From positions 60,540,948 to 60,604,947 of the forward strand of contig CM034534.1 of assembly GCA_020002185.1 (NCBI GenBank): DNA of 64,000 bases. Direction: 5' to 3'. Shown here piece by piece: positions 25,168-37,318 of this stretch. The position numbers and the translations under genes were made by a program. The DNA is from Paraescarpia echinospica. Lineage: Eukaryota > Annelida > Polychaeta > Sabellida > Siboglinidae. The notes below the pieces were generated by a model. The model did no database searches, was not told where the DNA came from, and worked only from the letters and a program-made list of their open reading frames with translations. Every line of letters begins with the position of its first letter. Position 1 is the first letter of the stretch.

Positions 25168-26387
25168 AGGTATTTCCACAAATATTCTTACAACACTGAT
25201 TTATTCACGACTAGCATGTCATCATAATCAACAGATTTACCTGCGACTGGAATGCGTGCACATTGTCATATATAATGTGCTGTATAATAAGTAATAAAAA
25301 AATTATTTTCGCGCATTAAAAATTATAGTTTGTACACGACAGTAACTACAGGTTATAATTCGTACTACCCAAGACGTCAATCACCGCGAGCGACCGTGAC
25401 AAGACGCTTGCTTTTTTATCTGGAACTCTTCTCTTATTGTACCACTATTCGTGGATACCATTTCATTCATTAGCAACTTTGAACGGTAGTTTTGCTACTG
25501 CCGTGCAACCTATGCGACTGTATTATGAATATCCTACTATATATTCCGAAACGGGAGAGCGTCCGACAATCTATTGCGAACACCGTGGTTATAACAGCCG
25601 CGCCATTCAAAGCCCGTATTGTTTCACTAGATCATTATGCTTAATTAAATTCATGCGTTCGGCATTGATATGCTTATGTTGGCGATCATTTATCACAACT
25701 CGTACCAAAACAGGACCCGTGAAAACACTGACCTTGCTGACTGGTTTGTTTCTTTTGAAGACGGTCAATGGTGGCAGTGACAGCTTTGGCAACTCGTAAT
25801 CAGCTATGGTCTGACACACTCCAAGAGGACCCTCGTGCTTATCCGGGCGTGGCAGCAGCGTGTAGACACGGCGGCACTACAAACGGAACCAAAATGGGAA
25901 TTGTGACATCGCAAAACGACGAGAACTAATTCGACTCCTCTAATTGTTTCATCGCTGATGTTACATCGGTTATATAGAACGTACAACTAAATACCACGTC
26001 ATTGACGTCATTGATGACACAGAGGAAACGATGTTGTAATAACTGTTATCAAACAACACCGCACCGTGGTAACATTATGATATTCCATACCAAGAGGCTG
26101 CGGCTATTCAAATATATAGATATATATAGATATATATATACGTGTATATAGTATGTTTATAGCAAATTAGCACGTGACATCCAGCAAAGAAAACGCACAC
26201 ACGTGTCTTTCTACTACGTCTACGTACGAGCAGCCTGTAAAGCCAAAAGGTGTAATATACGTATGTGTCGATTCTTTTCTGCATAACATCCAAATTGGGG
26301 AAAATAAACGATACACATTTACAGTTACACTTGTGCATTATTTCGACGGTCTATTTCCCGTATATACTAACAAGAATGACTACTTAC
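25168..26387. other. Non-coding interval
   Basis: A small (TATAGA)n/(TATA)n tract lies at 26111-26150. The plus and minus frames at 25437-25819 overlap each other without splice support and are not called. It may be intronic to the minus-strand exons. Confidence 0.4.
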
Positions 26388-26517
26388 GTAGGCGCCAACG
26401 GCAACGGCTTCGTCCATTCGATGCTGCGTGTCACTTGACATGGGGAACATGTCGCTCTTCGACCTGCGCATGCGTAGTAATGTACTTATCGAAGACGGGT
26501 GGCGTCCCCAGGGGAGG
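26388..26517 (-). CDS. Candidate internal exon of a host gene
   Basis: The minus strand shows an acceptor (GTGGCATCGTGCAG), 130 GC-rich bases open in one frame only, and a strong donor (CCTAC|GTAAGT). The peptide reads LPWGRHPSSISTLLRMRRSK and ends MDEAVAVGAY. The first base completes a codon and the end is phase 0, which fits the phase-0 start of the exon at 21968-22225 downstream on this strand. The protein is not recognised, and an alternative is that the open frame is chance. Confidence 0.42.
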
Positions 26518-26994
26518 CTGCACGATGCCACAATAAGACACACGATTGTGAAAGCTGTAAGAGGAAATGATACAATCATTGTTTATGCTAGGTAGATAAA
26601 GTGAAGATCGTGCATGTTGCCTATGCGTAGCTAACGAATGCTATTATGCGATGCTGATATTGTTATCGATTTGAATATTTTTTAATGTACAATTTTATTA
26701 GTGTCTGCTGTAGTTCTCCCATACGTTTTGTTGTTGTATTCTGCTGTTGGTTATTTGTTTCCTAAGCGTCCATTATTAAGTCCAGTACGCTTGGTTATCA
26801 TAAAACAATATTATACCCAGATTAACATTAGGTTGTTCTTTAGGATGATTAGTTTTGGTACGCTATTTTTCGAAGTATTCATGATACGCTCGTATCGAGG
26901 GTTTGAGTTTGTGAAATGAATTCTGATATATTTGACCAGCTTGTTAATGTTTTAGTCGTAATGGTTGATATATTTGTTAACACATTTACTTTAC
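26518..26994. other. Non-coding, between candidate exons
   Basis: AT-rich and without features. If the minus-strand exons belong to one gene this is intron. Confidence 0.35.
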
Positions 26995-27150
26995 CACGAG
27001 TTCTGGGCTCAAGACCACGATCAGGCACCGTACGTGTGGTTGAAATACGTTTTTGACATCGGAGGTGTATATCCCTCGTGTTAATTTCGATCCTGTCTCA
27101 TTCATTTGGAAGGTAACGTAACTACTGAGGACATCAAGCACCCTGACAGG
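26995..27150 (-). CDS. Candidate internal exon of a host gene
   Basis: A minus-strand block of 156 bases (52 codons, phase 0 to 0) lies between an acceptor (GGGTACTCACAG) and a donor (CTCGTG|GTAAAG). The peptide starts PVRVLDVLSSYVTFQMNETG and ends CLIVVLSPELV. Its end phase (0) does not join directly to the exon at 26388-26517, so another exon would be needed, or one of the two calls is wrong. The product is not recognised. Confidence 0.35.
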
Positions 27151-28317
27151 CTGTGAGTACCCGCACTGCCACACCAGAAAGGTCGACTGAGCAATACTAG
27201 CCTAGTAAAGGCTGCCATTTGAATGAGACCCCACAAACCAGTGTCATAATATGTAAAAATCAATTACAAGAACGTTACGAAGTCTTCGAAACAATTAAGA
27301 TTTTTAGGTACCGGAGTATTTTACAAATTATTTAGCTTCAACAGGTGCTGCATGCGAAGACGTATACATAGTTTCCAACCGACACCATTGACAACATCGA
27401 TACTATAATAATCAAGTTATTGTTAATAAAAATCACAAGTACTACCGTTTACTAACCTTGGACGATCTTCATTTTCAGATAAGCGTCTTGACTGTACCTT
27501 GAATTTTTTGAGAACTGGATGCCTTACACTTGACCAGTGTTGTTTATGTAGTCTGGATCCTAGACGTGTATCTGCCTTTGTATTCATATTGAAATATTCT
27601 ACTACGTGAAATAGAAAACTGAAATTCCCAACTCATCAAATCATTAGTTAAGTCAGCAGGAACTCGAAAATGGAGCAGATGAACCGTCACTAGCGCATCG
27701 CTGATCAAACCTACGTTCACAAAGCGCTTAATTAATGCGTTGCACAAACAGAATATCACTTAACTATAGCATCGCTTACCGTGATAGTGTTATACAATAA
27801 AAAATATATAATCCTATTTGCGTTCAAATGTTAATGTGCATAACGTTGCAGCTTTCGTTTTTCTGCAAAAAAACGTGACAACTTCGCATTTCACCGATAC
27901 ACAAATTATGTTAACTACTTCGTGAAAAGCACCGGATGTTGGGGTGTTTACTTTTTAAATGATAAACACAGGAAATGAGATAAGCAATTATAAGCAATTA
28001 TGTGCGTTTTACAAATTATTTGAATTTATAAATCAAGATAGATTTTATTAAAAATCACAGATTAAAATTATGTTTTGCTTTGAACGAAGACATGAAGTAA
28101 TAATTTCGTAAAATGACATTTGCAATGGAAAAGATGCCTAAAAAGGATCAATGGACTTAATTACAGAGTCTAGTGATACAAAATTGAAAATACTGCTAGT
28201 ATAAATGGTGAGTCTACATTTAGATGTTTAGTTTGGTTTCAGATTCAAGAACCTAACCAGGAGTGCAAAAATATTGTGACACATGCTTAAAAGATGCACA
28301 CCCATATGCACAAGGAT
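27151..28317. other. Non-coding interval
   Basis: A minus-strand open stretch near 27560-27735 follows a possible acceptor (GTGAACGTAG) but lacks a good donor and is not called. Nothing else is seen. Confidence 0.35.
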
Positions 28318-28573
28318 ATACACTCGCACGCACGCACGCACGCACTCACACACACAAACAAACACATACACACACACAAAGTTTATACGGTAGTGTTCTC
28401 TCTAACAAAAGAAAGTAGACAGGCTGATACGCCTGTGATTACGGTTATTCATTGCCATGGCAGATCATTACGGGTTGCAATTCTTTGTGTTCTGATATCA
28501 AAGCGGTTTATTACAGTGACTGGTCGAATCCATGCCTAGAAAATTGCAGCATCTACTACTTTTTGGGACGATA

Positions 28574-28637
<64 letters not shown>

Positions 28638-28640
28638 TGC
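28318..28640. repeat. Microsatellites: (CGCA)n/(CA)n and (CA)n(TA)n
   Basis: Tracts lie at 28325-28379 and at 28577-28634. The second passes from CA to TA dinucleotides. Frames open across them are artefacts. Confidence 0.9.
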
Positions 28641-29160
28641 CTTACAAGTAAATTCCTGTAACGGAAAACTAACTATATTTAAATCGAAGATGTCTCTAAA
28701 TAGCTGTGATACCAACTAATGGTGAACATTATATCACATCACAGATCACTGTCAGAGAAGCCGTTTATGATAATCATTCACAATTCCGAGTTCGTTAACT
28801 TGTAAGAACAGAAACCTCTAGAGCGAACAAGTTGACTACACATGTGGTACAATTCTTCTAAATAACAATGCAATATTTAACTAAATCCGGTTACAGATAC
28901 TTCACGTAGTCGTCGAAGTCACAGCAAACCGTTTCTTTGCAGAAAAAAAACGAGAATTGTTTGAGGTGTGGTAATTTAAGAGTACTATAAATCACAATAC
29001 GCTATATTAACCTCGGCCTTATTATCAGCGGAAAGTAATAATTGCTTGGTATAATAATAGCGTGGTAACCACCGATCTCAAATGTCATATTTAATCAAAG
29101 AGCGTCGTGCTTTGTGTGTACGCGTAGATATGCATACACGTATATATATACATGCGTTGT
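28641..29160. other. Non-coding interval
   Basis: AT-rich, no feature supported. Confidence 0.4.
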
Positions 29161-29440
29161 ACCTATCTATATATGTGTGTATGTATGTATGTATGCATGC
29201 ATATATCTATGTATGTATGCAGATATGTAGGTATGTATATGTATGTATGTATGTATGCATGCATGCATTGCATGCATGTATGTATATATTTATGTAAGTA
29301 TTTATATATGTGTTCGTGCGTGCGTGCGTGCGTATGTGAGCGGTGATTTGTATATATGTGTAGTGTTTGAGGTATATATATATATACACACGTGTATGTG
29401 CGTGCGCGCGCGTGCGTGCGTGCGTGCGTGTGTGTGTAAA
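29161..29440. repeat. Compound (GTAT)n/(GCAT)n/(GT)n/(GC)n microsatellite
   Basis: A mosaic of GTAT, GCAT, TATA, GTGC and GT repeats, alternately purine-pyrimidine throughout. All reading frames here give low-complexity peptides. Confidence 0.9.
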
Positions 29441-30475
29441 TATGTGTATTAAATGTACGTATTGTGCTGTACATTTGGCCAACTGCACAGACGGCCGGAG
29501 CCACACGTGGTCGCGGCAATAAAGAAACCAAAAAGCGTCAGCAACACATTCATGGTCTCTATTGACATTATCGGTTTTGTTTGGTCAAGTAGTAAAGCAC
29601 TTATATCACTATTTTTTTTATTGTTATGTACTGTCGACAAAGAAACGTTCACATAGTTAATTTCTGTGAAATCGTGTTTAAGATTAATAAAGTATTGGTA
29701 TTTTAGTCTAATCGGGGGAAGGTATGTTTGTTATGCTACTCTTAGATGCTTTTTCATGGTTTCATCTGCGACCCTAGGAGGAATCCGTACATAAATGATT
29801 TGTTACTATCTATCAAGTCATGGTGTCCGGAGGATTGATACACAGGTACATGCGTAAAAGAAACTGTGAACATAAGTAAACACAATGAACATTTGTTGCT
29901 TTAATGTCTAATCACAAACTGTTCCACAATTTCGCAATGCATATGACCAGGATTCGACAAAATTGCGGGCCCGCGGGCCCTAGATCCGTAAATCTTGTAT
30001 CGGGCCCACAAATGCTGCACGTGAAAGACCCGGCTGGCTCTCGCGGTTTTTTCGATACATCAGCTGATCCCGCTACAGTGGGGGAAATCAAACAGTGATT
30101 ACAAAGAGCGCCGCCAGAGTCGAAGGAGGTGTTCGGGAAGCAAGGGCTGAAGGACACCATGGGTAAGACATAAATGATGTGGTTGGACACCAGAAAGAGG
30201 GCTTGAAGATAATGTAGATCAAGCATGCAAGACGTTGTTTATATTGGTGGAATTGTCACTGATGGGTAGGGATGCGGCGAAAGATGTACATAAGATGCGA
30301 AATCATGGGGTTACTTTGACTTATATTGTCTATTGTTTTTTTATCTATTCGATCGTAAATGCATGTATTTTATTAAATTGGATTATTTCAGAAAGAGAAT
30401 AAACTGGACATTGAAATATTAGGTAATAGGGTGTGTATTTCTGCCAAAATCACAAAATTGATTGGAGATGACGTA
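29441..30475. other. Non-coding interval
   Basis: A GC-richer patch at 29960-30010 contains the palindrome GGGCCCGCGGGCCC. No exon is supported. The stretch ends at the probable insertion point of the RTE fragment. Confidence 0.4.
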
Positions 30476-31650
30476 GAAATCAGAAGCAGGTACTCAACGA
30501 TAGACGCATTCACGTCGAAAACCAACTGAAAGAGAAGTGCCGAGAATATATTATCCCACTCTGCATCGCTTTCGTCGACTACGAGAAGGCTTTCAACTCG
30601 CTGCAAACTCAAGCAATACTGACCTCCCTTCAAGAACAGCGGATAGAAGATGTGTACATCGATCTCCTGAAAGACATCTACACCAACAGCTCGGTGACAG
30701 TCCACCTACACAAAAAAGCAACAAGATCAACATCAAGTGAGGAGTACGACAGGGTGACACCATATCGCCCAAGCTGTTCACGGAAACACTCGAAAGCATA
30801 TTCCGAAGACTGACCTGGGAAACCAGAGGCTTGCTGATAGACGGAGAATATGTCAGCCATCTTCGCTTCGCCGACGACATACTCACATGCGCTACTACAC
30901 CGCAAGAACTACAAAACATGCTGCAGGAGATAGCTAATAAAAGTGAGAAACAAGGTCTCAAGATGAACATCTCGAAGACAAAAGTGATGCTAGAAAATGA
31001 CACACCAATATATATCAACACGATGCAGATAGAGAACGTTGAAAGCTACGTAGGCTATATCTGGGACAGCGATACAGTATCAAAGACAAAAACCAAGACA
31101 AGGAGATTCAAAGAAGGATCACTGCCGGCTGGACAGCATTCGCCAAACACCGCGACATCTTCAAGATTAACTTTAGAACCTGCTTGAAGAGACAAGTCTT
31201 CAACTCATGCGATGACATACGGCGCGGAAACATGGGCAATCACCATCCAGGCAAAGAACAAGCTAACAGCAGCACAAACAAAGATGGAAAGAAGTATGTT
31301 AAATATCACATATTGGGAGAGAGAAGAAACATCTGTGTAAGGCAGAAGACAAAGGTCATAGACGTGATAGAACAAATCAGAAGACAGAAGTGAGCCTGGG
31401 CAGGCAGGGCACATCAGCACACTACGAGATAACCGATGGACATCACGTATCACAACCTGGAGACCTTACGAAGGGAAACGATCTAGAGGAAGACCGGCGA
31501 GATGGTGGAGAGCCGAACTAGACGAGTACTGGAAGGGCACCATCTGGCAGAGGATAGCACAAAACAGGCAGATTTTTTTGGAAACGACTTGTTGAGGCCT
31601 TCGCCCAACCACGGGATACTACGGCTGCACAATGATGATGATGATGATGA
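30476..31650 (+). mobile_element. 5'-truncated RTE-type LINE
   Basis: Reverse transcriptase motifs resemble the RTE group: FVDYEKAFNSL, an RGVRQGDTISPKLF core (with TGA just before it), LRFADDI (FADD at 30867-30878), LKMNISKTKVM and, near the end, TYGAETWAI and WAWAGHIS. The 3' end is an (ATG)n repeat at 31632-31650, usual for RTE elements. GATGACGTA occurs on both sides (30467-30475 and 31646-31654), a possible target duplication, though it overlaps the repeat. The frame is broken at an A6 run (30713), a T7 run (31571) and by stops. Confidence 0.78.
30500..31640 (+). pseudogene. RTE reverse transcriptase, C-terminal half
   Basis: Covers RT palm, thumb and the C-terminal region with conserved Trp-rich segments (WAWAGHIS ... 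RPARWWRAELDEYW). Three or more frame changes and two stops prevent translation. The endonuclease domain that RTE proteins carry at the N-terminus is missing, lost by 5' truncation. Similar sequences are often mis-annotated as craniofacial development protein 2-like. Confidence 0.75.
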
Positions 31651-33870
31651 CGTAAACATTTATTTTTGGATCGTGTGCAGTATATGCCTGTGCGGCGGAA
31701 TACTTAGTTCGCTGTGGCTGGTCACAAATCAAGTAAGTTGAGGGGGAAAGTCATGATGTCGTGTATAACGTCGTCATCTTAGTGTGTTGGAGACAGTGGC
31801 GTTGACACAACAACAACGGAGGCAAAACGTTTACGAAAACAACGTTTTGTGAGAGCCACTAAGTCCGTCATAATACACAATGCATATGACTTCCTTCTAA
31901 CTTTATTTGAAACAAACAATGTACTGTACATCACAATTCAAACATATAGTAAAAACAAATGTATAATGATGTATACGTAAATTTCACTAGGTACTATAAA
32001 TACATGGCACGCAGCAGTATAAGTGACACATCGGCATATGATTGTATAATGAATACTACGCATACATGGCATGCTGTAACTGATGAGTCTGCATCATATT
32101 TACAAAAAACGTGTATCTATAAAACTGTATGTATACATGACATAAGGTAAATGATAGGTCACCGTGTCGCAATGTAACGTATGTCATAAGGTAAATGATA
32201 GGTCACCATGTCGCAATGTAGCATATACATGTCATAAAGTTATAGCATACAATAACGGGTACGTAGGCATGATGAAATAAATGTATAAAAGTATAAATAC
32301 ACGGCATACAATATCTGATATAGCCCTATCTACATGACATAAATAATTATAAGTTATACGGTAAACGCTTATAAATATATACGTGTGCAATACGATTAAT
32401 AAGTAACAATTGCTTAAAGACAGACTTTGTAAATGGCATTGTACATGTAAATAAAATCAAGTTTTTAGATATACTGAAAAAACATAACAATAATATATGT
32501 ATACATATAAAAAGTAAGAAATGCTGAAAACGGATAGAGAATGGTGTGACTTTTTCACATTCTAAAAAATGCTTTGTACATAAAATTGGGATCACGGCCA
32601 TTATGTTGACGTCAACGAAATAAAGACGTATCGGTCGAGCATAGAATGTGTTTGGAATGACTGAAAAAAATATGACTATGTCTCCAATACATCGCAACCT
32701 GTCAGTGAATAAACGTTGTCTATTCGGAAGGACAATCCAAGTTGGAGGATGCAACTAGTATGACTCTTTAATAGGGAGGTCGGAAGAAATCACGCAAACG
32801 CGTTTGCATTGGGACGCAATGTTAAATCGCCTGTGTTTAAAAAATTGTAAGTCCATTAATTTATAAAGACTGATCATATATTTTACATCAAAAGAAACAT
32901 AACTATGTCTTCTTTGTAATAAAAATACCTGCTTTTGCGAACTCGTGATGCTTCGTACAGATATTCGTGATGAAACAACGACACCCTCAGAAATTTCACT
33001 TCGTTGCGGGCGCAGCCATATTTAATCTCGCGGAAGGGTGGTGTTTTTAATAAAATCCCGTGCTCGCGTTATTACCCGCCATGCCATGTTTGGCGGTATG
33101 GTTGAAATCGCAAAAGGATGCTGTTTCGCTTGGCGTGTTTTGCGTACGTATTGAAATAAAATTAAGAAAAATATGATATGTTGAAGATTGACCATATTGA
33201 GAGATGATCTAAGGTATGAACAACTTGCGGAAACTCTGGCAAACTACATCTATGCTATTTAGTAATGTATAAACGCAATATTAATGCAAGTTTGGTGGAG
33301 ATACACCTTTGCCCATTTTTGCCCCAAGCTCGAACGTAGAGGTCCATGTCCGGCGACGAATTGCTTCTATTATCGCCCACATACCCGGCGTACACATTAT
33401 TGCAATCTTGTATTCTGAAGTTGTGTTTTAGCCATGCATTTGTTATTCGTGTTTACATATGCACAGACATACTATCATGTATTAAATGGTGGACGTTATA
33501 GGAATATTTCAAGTTTATTTTCATGTTATAATAATAATACTAATAATGCAAAATAAATTATAAATGACAACCCCTTCAGAAATCAGGCATCTGATGTACT
33601 TCTAATTACACTGTATTGATCTTTCTGTAACTAACTGCATGTATAAACATTAGCTTGGTGCTAGTTTCTTGTTGTTTTTAACTGTATCTTCCTAGAACTA
33701 TTTGTATTTGTAGATGAATGTATAGCATGGTTTAAAATTTTCTGGTGGTGGTACAGTGCAACATTTTGCTTCAGTGGTGATGGGTATGCATGCTTTTAAT
33801 GTCATGTTGCATGCTTTTGCTTTGTAGGTGTTAGCTTACAACACAATTACTAATATCATATACATCAGCC
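31651..33870. other. Non-coding interval upstream of the 33.9-kb gene
   Basis: Contains a 44-bp tandem duplication (32141-32240) and a short (AAT)n tract near 33528. Just before the gene, TTTGCTTTGTAG (ending about 33828) could be a splice acceptor for a 5' UTR exon. No other gene is seen. Confidence 0.45.
32141..32240. repeat. 44-bp tandem duplication
   Basis: CATAAGGTAAATGATAGGTC starts at 32141 and again at 32185, with a decayed third start (CATAAAGTTAT) near 32232. Period is 44. Confidence 0.9.
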
Positions 33871-36732
33871 ATGGCCAGAAACAGTGACTTAATTCAAACA
33901 TTTGACAATGAAGGGAGGGTTTCATGTGTTGAATGGCTAAAGCAATTGGCATCCAAGGATCGTCCTTGTGGAGCATTACTGGCATGTGATGCTGCCTTCC
34001 TAAAAGTGGTTGACAAAACCAAAAAGGAATACTTAAATTTAAGGAAACATATGTCTAGAGCAGATGGACAGGATAAACTCAATGAGTGGCTGCAGCGATG
34101 TATTGTCATGCCAAAGATCACAAAGAATCCCCCCCGTAAACGAAAGGTGTTGTGTGACAGCCATGCTGACTGCACATACAAAGGCTTAGTTAAATTATTG
34201 GCTAGTGAGTTGGCAGATTCTAAGGAACGTTTTGAACAAGCTCATGCCAATGTAGATAAGTTAGCGGAGGTAGCTGCTGCTAAGAGAGCCAAGTGCAGTT
34301 GGACATCTGCTAAACAAGAAGAGCTTAGCTGCACTAAGCGACAACTCCAGCAGATAGGGTCTTCACTTAAAGCAACCCAAACAAAATTCACAGAGAAAAA
34401 AGCACAACTGAAGGCTTCTGAAAGACGAGAGTCGTATCATCGCACAAAACGGTTAAAGTTAGAAGCGACTGCCACAAGTGAAGGTGACGTAATCAAGAGA
34501 TTACAACAGGAATATGTGGAAAATGATGCAAAACATTATGAGGAAATAGAAAAATTGAAGCAAGAGAAACAACTCTTAGGTGAAGAAAATGAATGGCTTC
34601 GGAGTCTTGTCGAAGATAATAAACTCTTGCCCACTTACGACGAAACATCAAAACGATTTAGCAATGATTTGCAGCTGTGTGTGTATGAGTTGTTGGATAG
34701 CAGTGTCAGTGCATCGAAGATTGGTGCTACAATAAAGGCCGTCCTCAAGTTAGCTGCCAGGGAACCAACCAAGCTGCCCAGCAAAAGCACAGTGCTGACA
34801 ATGAACATCCAGAGGCTTTCACTGGCTCAGTCACAAGTTGCGCAAGAATTATCACGAAAAGATCATATGTGTCTCATGACTGATGAAACAACAAAGTCGG
34901 GCAAGAAATACATGGGGTATGAAGCAAGTGATAGCGATGGTAAACTGTAGGTTCTTGGGTTGAGGGATATTTGCACAAAATCTGCTCAAGACACACTGTC
35001 GGTATTTAAGGATATTCTTACTGACATAGACTGCCGAAGCAAGGAATCTGGAACGAAGACATCAAGACTGTTGCTGCAGCACATTGTAGCAACTATGTCG
35101 GACAGGGCATCAACCGAGATCAAATTCAACGAACTAATTGAGGAGTACCGGACAAGCATCCTTCCATTGTTAGATAAAGGATTTAATGAACTCGACGAAG
35201 AGGATAGGAAATCAGTTTCCAAATTATCCAACTTTTTCTGTGGCCTGCACGGGTTAGTTCATATCGCAGAAACCGCCAAAACAGCATTGAAGGAGGCAGA
35301 GGCAGCATTGTTCGGTAGCCAGCCAGTGCCAAATCCTGATCCTCAGATCAACACCAATGATCCTGGTGCTGTGAGATTGGTGCGGACGGCATCGAAGGCA
35401 TTTGCTTGTGGTGCTGATGAGAAGAGTGGGTGTTTCGGAAATTTCTCCATCTTTGTCAAGCCGTATCTTCAAAGCAATGGACTGCAAAGTGTTCCACTGA
35501 AACCTTTCAGGGGATCAAGATTCAACATTTTATTTTCGAATGCTGCAAGCACATTCTTCTTAAGCAATGAAATGCGGTGCTTTCTCAAAGAACAAGGTGC
35601 ATCAAACAGGTTGTTGAAATCTGTTCTAAACGACTTAGAAACGCCACAGTTTCTCGCGGGATGTAAAGCACTTGGACTCGTCAGCAAGCTGATCACCTGC
35701 CCCCTCTGGTGCATGATTGAAGACAAGAGAGTTCACATCTTGGACATGAACACTCACTACCAGCAACTCGTGTCATTCTGCCAGGAGTCATGCAGAAACA
35801 TCAGTGATTTCATGAGTGGGACGAGTACGCCTATCTTTGGAGACTCTACTCGCATCAAGAAGGACAGGGTGTTTGACATGTTGACAACACCTTGTGATGT
35901 AGATGCAGATGTGGAAGTGATTCTTCACATCCTACTTCCAGCCATCGCCGTTCTCTGCAAACGGATCTTTGCGGATCATCTTCCGGAAGGGCGCTACGAA
36001 GCAATGGATGTCGCTCGTGACAGGTTGACATGTGTGCCAAAGAGTAGTGTGTACGCCGAATCCATCTTCGGAATACTTGACCACATGCTCAGACAGAAGC
36101 CAAGCATCACCACCATCGCATCAGAGGCTTACATCATGTTCTCACAGAACAAAACCTTACCATGGCTCTGTGAACAAGACCCTGTGGCGCAGGAGAGGCT
36201 GATGTCCGATGCCCGGAAAGACGCGAAGACTTTAGTAAGTCTTTTTAAAGAGAGACGTGCAGAAATACAGGAGAAGACTCACGAGGCACTGAAAAAGAAG
36301 GCAAAGCAAGCACATGAGGCACATGCTAGGCATGTGAGGCTTCTGGAGACGTACACTGAAGCTATCATTGTGCACGGATTATGGCAAACGCAGACACATG
36401 TGGATAACCATATTGGCAACAAGGACATATCTGCTAAGGACCACATCGCAGCACTGAAAGCACAGTTACGATTTCGGAGGAATGTCCTCAAACAGCTGCC
36501 TCCGAGGAAGGATATCTTCAATTTCACGAAAGTCGCAGATGGTAAGAGGGTATCACTCTCAGTACAGGAACTTGCAGCCAATCTAAAGATGCTGCTTGAT
36601 GAAGCCATTGTGACAGAGGCAGAGACGGGGAGGGAGCAGCATGTCCTCATAGGGAAGCAAGTGCGACACAAGTTCAAGTGTGCCAATGATCACAGCTTGG
36701 TTACCTGGTACAAAGGAAAAGTTATTTCACAG
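33871..36732 (+). other. Exon 1 of the DDE-like gene
   Basis: Holds 954 in-frame codons including the TAG at 34948-34950. A C7 run (about 34130) and A6 runs are kept in frame, so the reading frame has been under constraint until recently or the copy is young. The last codons (GKVISQ) run up to the donor at 36733. Confidence 0.75.
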
Positions 36733-37165
36733 GTATATACAAATATTTACAACAGTACATCAGATAGTATATAGTATATATATATATATATAGTGTATAT
36801 ATATATAATATATATATAAAACGTTGTACATGCATGCTCTTTAGCGGAACGTTTATTGTTGCTTGCAGTAGTTGGCTATTTTCACGCATGCATGTGGACT
36901 CGCACACAAACAAACATATAAAATATATATTTACATAATTATATGGGACAAGGCCAAAGGAAAATGTTTACATCAATGCATGAAATATTTGGCTATGCTT
37001 ATAATCTCACACACGCTTTACTAACTTTGCATACATGACATGCACATACTCAATAACGTCCACATTATTTTGTTGGTATACCTGCCACTTCTAAAAGTAA
37101 AACATATCAGATTTTATTAATATCCACATAATGCAAACCATTAAAGCATATCCTGCAACCTGTAG
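36733..37165 (+). other. Intron of the DDE-like gene
   Basis: 433 bases, GT at 36733 and AG at 37164-37165, with a (TA)n tract at about 36765-36812. Splicing joins ..ISQ to VPGFPSWFNVVYDNEP with no frame change, and the frame ends neatly 38 codons later. Confidence 0.75.
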
Positions 37166-37312
37166 GTACCTGGCTTCCCAAGTTGGTTCAATGTGGTGTA
37201 TGACAACGAGCCAGATATCGTGTACACGTACACGCTGGATGACGATTTGAAAGTTGGGGACCTGGAGATACTTTTGTAAGCTTTTCCAAAAGGTTAGTTG
37301 CTTAGTTAATTA

Positions 37313-37318
37313 AATAAA
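37313..37318 (+). terminator. Candidate polyadenylation signal AATAAA
   Basis: AATAAA lies 34 bases after the stop codon of exon 2, in AT-rich sequence. A plausible 3' end signal for the gene. Confidence 0.5.

Larger units (their letters stand above)
33871..37279 (+). pseudogene. Two-exon gene, coiled coil plus DDE-like domain, one in-frame TAG
   Basis: ATG 33871 lies in a strong context (GCCATGG). Exon 1 (33871-36732) is 954 codons in one frame without any indel, broken only by TAG 34948-34950 (codon 360). Exon 2 (37166-37279) joins in phase 0 (CAG|GT donor, CCTGTAG acceptor) and ends GDLEILL-stop. Residues 85-93 hold a basic nuclear-signal-like NPPRKRKV, and residues about 105-250 are charged and coiled-coil-like. 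Next come MTDET (D338), TMSDRA (D411), NFFCGLHGL and YAESIFG (E730), an order that recalls the D, D, C..H, E layout of hAT-type transposases (inference). It is probably a domesticated or decaying transposase-like gene of a family I cannot name. Readthrough of the TAG or a recent nonsense mutation are both possible. Confidence 0.7.

Noticed and set aside
25437..25819. Overlapping plus and minus frames as host exons
   Set aside because: Neither has convincing splice borders, and the two mutually exclude each other.
34960..36774. A separate gene starting at a TTG after the TAG
   Set aside because: It is in the same frame as the upstream part, with no ATG or promoter at its start, and continues one domain; one interrupted gene is simpler.
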